Below are positions 58,594 to 64,000 of a stretch of 64,000 bases of DNA, in pieces. The notes below the pieces were generated by a model that saw nothing but the letters and a program-made list of their open reading frames with translations, did no database searches and was not told the origin of the DNA. Source of the DNA: Acinetobacter brisouioides. Lineage in GTDB: Bacteria > Pseudomonadota > Gammaproteobacteria > Pseudomonadales > Moraxellaceae. The stretch spans positions 124,001 through 188,000 of the forward strand of contig NZ_SJNX01000008.1 of the NCBI RefSeq assembly GCF_004331075.1. Reading direction: 5' to 3'. Each line of letters starts with the position of its first letter. Position 1 is the first letter of the stretch. Made by a program: the position numbers and the translations under genes.

Positions 58594-58866
58594 ATGAAAT
58601 ATATTTCTTTATTATTCATTGTATTATTCACGACAACAGCATTTGCTAAAAATGTTCCTTATAGCGAACCCAATGAGCAAAACCTCGTTGAACATCATCA
58701 CTATCGTAATGTAAATGGTCGTGTTGTCCATTCACCAGCCCATAGTGAAAATGGTAAACGCCCAAATAGAGCTTCTGCAAAATGTCGTGATGGCTCATAC
58801 AGCTTTAGCAAACACCATCGCGGAACATGTTCACGACATCATGGTGTAGCAGCTTGGTACAAGTAA
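58594..58866 (+). CDS. small secreted DUF3761-type protein
   Basis: About 90 residues. The signal peptide MKYISLLFIVLFTTTAFA is cleaved after AFA. The mature part is His/Arg/Ser-rich and ends with the family pattern CRDGSYSFSKHHRGTCSRHHG, in pieces CRDGSYSFSKHHRGTC and SRHHGVAAWYK, with two cysteines likely to form a disulfide. An upstream frame extension from 58528 would place the signal peptide internally, so I start at 58594. Function of the family is not known. The nearest upstream element is the CRISPR-like repeat, with no evident link. Confidence 0.75.
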   Translation: MKYISLLFIVLFTTTAFAKNVPYSEPNEQNLVEHHHYRNVNGRVVHSPAHSENGKRPNRASAKCRDGSYSFSKHHRGTCSRHHGVAAWYK

Positions 58867-59013
58867 ATTAAAAAACTCATAAGCTCTGAATCTGCAATTT
58901 CTCATTAACAAGATCGGTTCGCTCGCATAACATAAATGCTTTAGAACACTACATACAAAACCTACTTTAATCTTAATTAAAGCAGGCTAGATTCAAACGA
59001 AGAAATCAAATTG

Positions 59014-59382
59014 TTAGATCTGATTGTGCTGACAAGAAGTTAAAACAAGTTGACGCAACTCTGCAATCTTTGCTTTTTTGGCAGAATTACTACTTTCCAC
59101 AGGTTGACGTGATGCTTTTAAAGCGAGTGCTGCATAAAATTGAGCAAGCGCGTGCTGATCATTAGTTACGGCATTTTTTTGCATCGCAGCAGCCGTTTGC
59201 ACCATTTCAACAAACTCTTTTCCACTCTGACGCTCAGTCATCACTTGAGCTGCTATTTCAGATTTTTCTTGACAATTTTTCCCAATACTCTGTTTCAATT
59301 CAGCATTTAATTCCGCATAACTACTTTTACAGCAGAATAAAATTATTATTCCACACGTGATTTTTTTGAAAGTAGTCAACAT
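59014..59382 (-). CDS. secreted protein of unknown function, 122 residues
   Basis: The signal peptide MLTTFKKITCGIIILFCCKSSYA is cleaved after SYA. The mature part is highly helical and Ala/Gln/Lys-rich (QVMTERQSGKEFVEMVQTAAA) with two cysteines, in KNCQEK and LTSCQ, that could form one disulfide. It resembles short periplasmic helical proteins common in Acinetobacter, but I cannot name the family. It is convergent with the DUF3761 gene, with about 150 bases between them. Its upstream region is AT-rich. Confidence 0.65.
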   Translation of the reverse strand: MLTTFKKITCGIIILFCCKSSYAELNAELKQSIGKNCQEKSEIAAQVMTERQSGKEFVEMVQTAAAMQKNAVTNDQHALAQFYAALALKASRQPVESSNSAKKAKIAELRQLVLTSCQHNQI

Positions 59383-59663
59383 AGATTCAATCCTATTTTA
59401 TTGTTAAGCATTCGGTTGCCTATCATAATGGATATTATATATTTTTTGACTGTCATAAAATAACCAATTGAAATTTATACCAATAAAGCACAAGAAAAAT
59501 AAAATCAACGGGTAAAAGCAGCTTAATATATTTACTTACATTCAAAAAATAATCTTGACATTTGTAATTACTATACTTTTCGCATTCTTACATTTCTTCA
59601 CGTGGCAATCCAGATAATTTATGTCAAAGTAGAATGAGCTTCTCTTTAAGGAGGTCAGCGACA

Positions 59664-59921
59664 ATGACGATTAAAGACCAAATCTACCGTGCCGGAAACC
59701 TCAAAGCCTTACACTGCTTACATAAAGCAGGTATTCAGCATCAGGTGATTGCCCTATTTATGACCAGTGAAGGGCTTTCTCTCAACGAGCAAGATGTGAC
59801 TTTACTTATCAATCTGTATGATGACTGTGGCAAAGTCAAAGTACCGCAAAAAAAAGTTCAAGCCATGATTGTTGCCAAAAAACTTGGACAATATGACGAC
59901 AGTTTCCCTTGCCCCGTATAA
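59664..59921 (+). CDS. 85-residue cytosolic protein, unknown
   Basis: An exceptionally strong ribosome site AAGGAGG lies 8 bases before ATG 59664, so this small protein is probably well translated. The sequence opens MTIKDQIYRAGNLKALHCLH and is helical, with a basic second half (KVPQKKVQAMIVAKKL). It has no signal peptide or membrane segment. An in-frame ATG at 59634 is upstream of the Shine-Dalgarno and is not used. A perfect terminator follows directly, so it is monocistronic. Family not recognised. Confidence 0.75.
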   Translation: MTIKDQIYRAGNLKALHCLHKAGIQHQVIALFMTSEGLSLNEQDVTLLINLYDDCGKVKVPQKKVQAMIVAKKLGQYDDSFPCPV

Positions 59922-59930
59922 TCCCCCTCT

Positions 59931-59957
59931 AGAGCCAGTCTATGACTGGCTTTTTTT
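59931..59957 (+). terminator. terminator of the 85-residue protein gene
   Basis: AGCCAGTC pairs perfectly with GACTGGCT around a 3-base loop, followed by TTTTTT. Confidence 0.92.
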
Positions 59958-60023
59958 CGCATATTTTTTATGACAGGCGGTGTATAATTTCAGGTTCAGC
60001 TATTATTTGAATGGATCATTGCC

Positions 60024-61178
60024 TTGTTTCAGGTTTTAAATAAACAACTCGATGCCAGCACACTTTGCCCGCTCTGTCATGCTGCTATGTTTTGGGTAGA
60101 CGCTGAACAGTTTGATCAAGACATTCAATTCCATCAATGCAGTCACTGTGAACATAGAGTCTTTCCAAAAGGCGACTTTACCTGTCACTGTGTGCGCTGT
60201 AGTCAGCAGCGTAAAAAAATTCTTAAGGAAACCCGCCAACAAGAACTACAAAAATATCGCAAAAAAGACCTTGTCGTACCATCGCTAGATCAATTGAGTT
60301 TTTTACAAAAACTATTTTTACTCGCATTACTTGATGATTATGTTCGGGAAGACTCCCAGCACGATGAATATATTCACTGGGAAAAAATTAAGTTTTCAAA
60401 TATTTCTCCAAGCTATCATTTTCAGCAACAAGTAGTTAAACAATTACAAAAAGAACACGTTTTCTCTGCCACAACAGCCTGTGATGAACCTTCTACATTT
60501 TATTTAAATGTCCGTTTAGATGGTTATAGCGAACCAAGCCTGTTTAGTATTACGCAGCAACTACGCAATTGGTTCTATTTTAATTTGACGCTGGGCATTC
60601 CATTTAAAAGCAGCGATGAAGTGAAAGCTGTACTTTATGATTTGTTATATCAAGAGGTTATACAATTTATTCAATCCATCTGTAAGATGTGGCAAGTACA
60701 GTTTACTTCGCATGCGTCTTTTCAACAGTTATGTTATCGCTTGTTAGAAAGCCTTTCCGTTGAACAGATTTTCTATTTGGCACATACGGCACTCTTGTAT
60801 TTACATGAACAAAAAGCTTTGGAAGCACGCAATGATGGATTTATTAATACACACCGTTTGAAAAAAACCATCACCCAATATCGTGAACGCGCGATTGCTG
60901 AAAAATGGGAAACGCCAAGTTTTCCACGACCTGAACATTTGCCGATGAGCAAAATGAGTCAGATTTTGTATTTCCGTTTTCTCAATTATGACCAACGTAT
61001 TTTTAGTCAGCCGATTTGGCATCTCTGGAAAAAAATCCAGCCTCGCCTAAATTTTTACTCTGACAAACGCTGTATGCACTGCGGTTCAAATGAACTGGAT
61101 GTCGAATATGATGCAGGAGATTATGTGACCCTGACCTGCCGCAAATGTCAGCATCAGGATCATTATTTTACTCATTAA
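60024..61178 (+). CDS. 384-residue protein with terminal zinc ribbons, unknown function
   Basis: Zinc-binding cysteine pairs occur at both ends: N-terminal CPLC, CSHC and CHCVRC (about residues 15-60), and C-terminal CMHC and CRKC (about 355-380). A helical middle of about 280 residues contains repeated aromatic/Leu segments (SFLQKLFLLALLDDYVRED). No known catalytic motif is seen. The start is TTG with only a modest ribosome site, and the frame is open for the whole length. thiM follows after 31 bases on the same strand, so they are probably co-transcribed. It may bind nucleic acid. Confidence 0.75.
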   Translation: MFQVLNKQLDASTLCPLCHAAMFWVDAEQFDQDIQFHQCSHCEHRVFPKGDFTCHCVRCSQQRKKILKETRQQELQKYRKKDLVVPSLDQLSFLQKLFLLALLDDYVREDSQHDEYIHWEKIKFSNISPSYHFQQQVVKQLQKEHVFSATTACDEPSTFYLNVRLDGYSEPSLFSITQQLRNWFYFNLTLGIPFKSSDEVKAVLYDLLYQEVIQFIQSICKMWQVQFTSHASFQQLCYRLLESLSVEQIFYLAHTALLYLHEQKALEARNDGFINTHRLKKTITQYRERAIAEKWETPSFPRPEHLPMSKMSQILYFRFLNYDQRIFSQPIWHLWKKIQPRLNFYSDKRCMHCGSNELDVEYDAGDYVTLTCRKCQHQDHYFTH

Positions 61179-61209
61179 ATAAATACCAAGAAATTCACAG
61201 GACATTTTT

Positions 61210-62028
61210 ATGCTTGAACGTGCATTTTTAATTGAACAAGTGATTGAAGCTTGGCAAAAATTACAGGCAAACTCCCCATTGGTACAATGTATTACCAATC
61301 AAGTTGCCAGCAACTATGCTGCAAATGTCTTGCTCGCCTGTGGCGCATCACCTGCCATGATTGATAACCCGTTTGAAGCCGAAAGTTTTACTCAAATTAG
61401 CTCAGCGCTTAGTATTAATTTGGGCACACCGACTGAACAACAAATGCAGGCCATGCAAATTTCTGCAAAAACTGCTCAGCAGCATCAAAAACCGTGGGTG
61501 CTTGACCCTGTCGGCTACAGTTCAATTTTAAAATGGCGTAGTGACATGACCGACGCCCTACTGCAATATCACCCAACAGTCATTCGTGGCAATGCATCCG
61601 AAATCAGCACCTTGGCAGGAAACCAGAGTTCGTCTAAAGGTGTCGATAGCACGCTCAGTAGTGATGCTGTGTATTTACAAGCTAAAAATTTATTGCAGTA
61701 TTGTAACTGTGTAGCCATTTCTGGGGAAAGCGATTACATCTTAAGTCACGCATTTTCTCAAGTGATTAAAATCAATGGTGGCTCAGCCTTACAGCCAAAA
61801 ATTACAGCTACAGGCTGTGCTTTAGGTACGCTGATCGCGGCTTACACTGCGGTTGCTACGCCAGCGATTGCCAGTATAGCTGCCCATGTACACTTTGCGA
61901 TTGCAGGTAAACTGGCATTTGAACGTGCACCGCTCGTTGGGCAGTTTGCTGTAGCATTTATGGATGAATTGTTTAGTTTGAATGCTGAGAAAATTGTTCA
62001 ATATGCGGATATTGAATTATTAGACTAG
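61210..62028 (+). CDS. thiM: hydroxyethylthiazole kinase
   Basis: Salvage enzyme of thiamine synthesis that phosphorylates 4-methyl-5-(2-hydroxyethyl)thiazole. 272 residues, ribokinase-like fold. The opening PLVQCITNQVASNYAANVLL is the family signature. The ATP/anion-hole region ATGCALGTLIAAY with the catalytic cysteine lies near residue 200. No thiE or thiD adjoins it and no TPP riboswitch is seen in the 31-base gap. It is probably an operon with the upstream zinc-ribbon gene. Confidence 0.92.
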   Translation: MLERAFLIEQVIEAWQKLQANSPLVQCITNQVASNYAANVLLACGASPAMIDNPFEAESFTQISSALSINLGTPTEQQMQAMQISAKTAQQHQKPWVLDPVGYSSILKWRSDMTDALLQYHPTVIRGNASEISTLAGNQSSSKGVDSTLSSDAVYLQAKNLLQYCNCVAISGESDYILSHAFSQVIKINGGSALQPKITATGCALGTLIAAYTAVATPAIASIAAHVHFAIAGKLAFERAPLVGQFAVAFMDELFSLNAEKIVQYADIELLD

Positions 62029-62140
62029 AAAACTGAGTAGTATATCGCAGTACAGATCTTACTCGCGGATAGTCGCTATTTGTTATCTAAGTGGCAGTAT
62101 TCTTGTTGTTTTAGGGCTTCATTTCGCCATTTTATAAAGA

Positions 62141-62176
62141 CTAAAAAACAAAGGGTGGAGGACAGTCTCCACCCTA
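62141..62176 (-). terminator. terminator of the CHMI-like gene
   Basis: AGGGTGGAG pairs with CTCCACCCT around a 6-base loop. On the - strand it is followed by TTGTTTTTTAG. Confidence 0.85.
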
Positions 62177-62180
62177 TTGG

Positions 62181-62546
62181 TTAATATTGAATACTTTGTT
62201 TCGCATACTGATTTTGTGGCATTTCCAAAATTTCTGCACACACCTGCACCGATAGTGTATAAGCTTCATAATCTTTAAAACTCAGCAAAGCCTGTAGCAA
62301 AATCTGACTCAGTTGCTGTTTTTGTTCCTCGGTCCGCCCACTTAACACCGATAATTGTGCATGAATATAACCTTGAGTATCATCATTGTCCCCAATCACA
62401 AATACTTCGTCTTTATGGATACGTGATTTCAGGTCTTTCGCTTGAAATAACCCTGTTGCGATCAGTTGATGATTCACATGTTTAAGCAGTTTTTCCTGAC
62501 TTAAATTATGGATATTACGTGAATATCCAATCACTAAATGTGGCAT
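62181..62546 (-). CDS. CHMI-family tautomerase (5-carboxymethyl-2-hydroxymuconate isomerase-like)
   Basis: 121 residues of the CHMI branch of the tautomerase superfamily. The catalytic base would be the proline after the initiator Met (MPHLVIGYS). Conserved segments HVNHQLIATGLFQ and YIHAQLSVLSGRTEEQK are recognisable. The enzyme normally belongs to homoprotocatechuate (4-hydroxyphenylacetate) breakdown, but no hpa genes adjoin it, so it may act on another keto-enol substrate or be an orphan. It lies 13 bases after the helicase gene on the same strand. Ends at a hairpin. Confidence 0.82.
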   Translation of the reverse strand: MPHLVIGYSRNIHNLSQEKLLKHVNHQLIATGLFQAKDLKSRIHKDEVFVIGDNDDTQGYIHAQLSVLSGRTEEQKQQLSQILLQALLSFKDYEAYTLSVQVCAEILEMPQNQYAKQSIQY

Positions 62547-62559
62547 ACGCTTGTCCTTT

Positions 62560-63999
62560 TTATTCGATAAAGAGTAAGGCTAATCTTACTTGATCATAGC
62601 CCATTTTCGGTTGGGTTGCTTCAACAATTGGACGCAACTTAATCGAACCATCTTCATTAAAGTTTTCAGCACGTTGCGCTTTTTTCAAGCGTTTATAAAT
62701 CTTACGGACTTGCTCAATCACATCATCACCAGGATGCGCCACAGAAATATCAAGCCCCTGCTCTTTATGCAAGCGAGCCAAATGGTTAATAATCGTGGCA
62801 GGCGTCAAGCCACGTTCCTGTGCAATATCAGTAATTTCATAACCATTTTCAAACAGTTCTTTGGTTTCTTCCAACGTGTTGTTGGCATAAGCATTTTTAT
62901 CGGCATTTTTTGCAAATTTACGCTCATTGCGTGCAATTTCGCTGGGATTGAGTGTACCACCACAGTGTCGGATAAATGTTTGATGCTGCGCACTCAAATC
63001 AATATTGGCAAAATGCTGCTCAGCCTCTTCTGAAAGCTCCTGAAAACGACGGTCTGCTTTTATGGCTAAACTGTCGAGTTCCAATGCCTGATCGTTAAAA
63101 CCTGTTAAACGTAAGCCTTCTAAAGATTTCAAGCGGGACAATGCCACATAACCCTGACCTTTTTCAAAGGTATGACTCAGGTTAATTTCCGCAGCTTCTA
63201 ACGTCATGCCCTGACTTTTATGGATGGTAATTGCCCATGCCAAACGCAGTGGAATTTGCTGAAAACTAGCAATCACCTTGCCTGCATCATTTTCAACTGA
63301 CCAAGTTTCAGGCTCGACCAAAAGCACTGAACCATCGCTCAGTTGAACTTTAGGTAATAAACCATGTTCATCGTCTTCTTCAAAACCAATGACTTCACCC
63401 AAGCTGCCATTGATATAACCCATATCAAAATTATTTTTAACAAACATGACTTTAGCATGTTTTTTTAAAGTGAGTTCTTCTGGAGCACGCACAGAAGATT
63501 TTAAAGTTTCAAGCAGTTTTTCATTACCATCCAACACCGCATTAAACTGGTGACTTTCGCCATCAATCGCATTTAAATGTTGAAAGTTCAAGTTATCAAC
63601 GTCCAAATTATGCGTGTACAAACGAGTAAAAGTTTCGCCAATATCTTGCTGGCGTACACTGGTCAAGGCTTGTATATGATTATGCTGTAAATCCTGCGCC
63701 CGAATCGCATTTAAAATCTGATTTAAAGTTTCATCATCCTGGCGATGCTGCTCTGTCAAATAGCAAACCCGAAATTTTGCTTCAACCCAAGCCTCTGACA
63801 TAAAACAGAATTTATCACGGTTACGTTCTTCACTTTTACTGACAGGTGGTAACTGGAAAAAATCTCCCGCAACTACGACCTGTATACCACCAAATGCTTC
63901 GTCACTTTCTTTAAAATATTTTAAAACCTGATTGACCAAATTTAACTGTTTGGCATGTAACATCGAAATTTCATCAATAATCAGCACCTGCGTATTTTC
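62560..63999 (-). CDS. PIF1/RecD-like helicase with C-terminal HTH (5' end cut by window)
   Basis: 480 residues visible; the frame is open to the window edge, so the Walker A part lies outside. Visible: Walker B LIIDEISMLHAKQL, GDFFQLPPV, TEQHRQ, and near the middle RLAWAITIHKSQGMTLE with YVALSRLKSLEGLRL, all diagnostic of superfamily 1B helicases. The C-terminus (ITDIAQERGLTPATIINHLARLH) is an HTH domain, as in related helicases. Probable role in DNA repair or replication restart. The GTG at 63987 is internal, not a start. Confidence 0.9.
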   Translation of the reverse strand, partial: ENTQVLIIDEISMLHAKQLNLVNQVLKYFKESDEAFGGIQVVVAGDFFQLPPVSKSEERNRDKFCFMSEAWVEAKFRVCYLTEQHRQDDETLNQILNAIRAQDLQHNHIQALTSVRQQDIGETFTRLYTHNLDVDNLNFQHLNAIDGESHQFNAVLDGNEKLLETLKSSVRAPEELTLKKHAKVMFVKNNFDMGYINGSLGEVIGFEEDDEHGLLPKVQLSDGSVLLVEPETWSVENDAGKVIASFQQIPLRLAWAITIHKSQGMTLEAAEINLSHTFEKGQGYVALSRLKSLEGLRLTGFNDQALELDSLAIKADRRFQELSEEAEQHFANIDLSAQHQTFIRHCGGTLNPSEIARNERKFAKNADKNAYANNTLEETKELFENGYEITDIAQERGLTPATIINHLARLHKEQGLDISVAHPGDDVIEQVRKIYKRLKKAQRAENFNEDGSIKLRPIVEATQPKMGYDQVRLALLFIE

Positions 64000-64000
64000 C

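Noticed and set aside
61179..61209. Possible TPP riboswitch before thiM
   Set aside because: The gap is only 31 bases and the upstream gene fills the rest, so there is no room for the aptamer.

Overview
The window reads as a chromosomal segment of an Acinetobacter-like gammaproteobacterium (Moraxellaceae). The basis is the AT-rich base composition, the gene repertoire (PrpF/AcnD-type methylcitrate cycle, an lldP-lldR-lldD-dld lactate operon, short UbiC, CpoB, Dld) and the general look of the proteins. The species cannot be fixed from the sequence alone. Both edges cut genes: azlC at the left and a PIF1/RecD-like helicase at the right.

Layout. 0-10.4 kb: azlCD amino-acid exporter, purT, glnD, dapC, a LysR regulator divergent from aspA, a ketopantoate-reductase-like enzyme and an Lrp-family regulator. 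10.5-18.2 kb: a structured-RNA candidate, glnS, ppiB-lpxH, ubiC-ubiA and a large lipoprotein alpha/beta hydrolase. 18.2-25.6 kb: prpF, rraB, rluA, membrane proteins, an outer-membrane protein, a second copy of the structured RNA and sdaA. 25.7-28.3 kb: a 47-residue zinc-ribbon protein and an AT-rich two-gene module, a DUF3696-type ATPase translationally coupled to a protein with a toxin-like C-terminus. 28.5-33.9 kb: the methylcitrate operon gntR-prpB-prpC-acnD for propionate use. 34.1-38.1 kb: a gene-poor accessory stretch with initiator tRNA-Met, unknown genes and gene fragments. 38.2-42.3 kb: yrfG, hslR, recA, recX, the SRP RNA gene and cpoB. 42.3-51.9 kb: the lactate operon with LldR operators, an aldehyde dehydrogenase, and a MocR-type regulator divergent from a DMT transporter. 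52.7-58.1 kb: aroQ-accB-accC, aroC and prmB. 58.1-64 kb: an isolated type I-F-like CRISPR repeat behind a leader-like sequence, small secreted proteins, a zinc-ribbon protein with thiM, a CHMI-family tautomerase and the helicase.

How parts connect. Near-perfect ATTGTCGACAAT palindromes lie in the gntR promoter, upstream of prpF 14 kb away, and upstream of rraB. This suggests one GntR regulon spanning a physically split methylcitrate locus. LldR-type TGGT-N3-ACCA palindromes precede lldP.

Most notable items: (1) the solitary degenerate type I-F-like CRISPR repeat with leader and IHF-like site and no cas genes nearby; (2) the ATPase/toxin-like pair as a candidate defence module; (3) two diverged copies of a three-stem structured RNA resembling C4-like sRNAs; (4) the GntR palindrome regulon that includes rraB; (5) an initiator tRNA with U1-A72 and U73. 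All functional statements are inferred from sequence; no searches were run.
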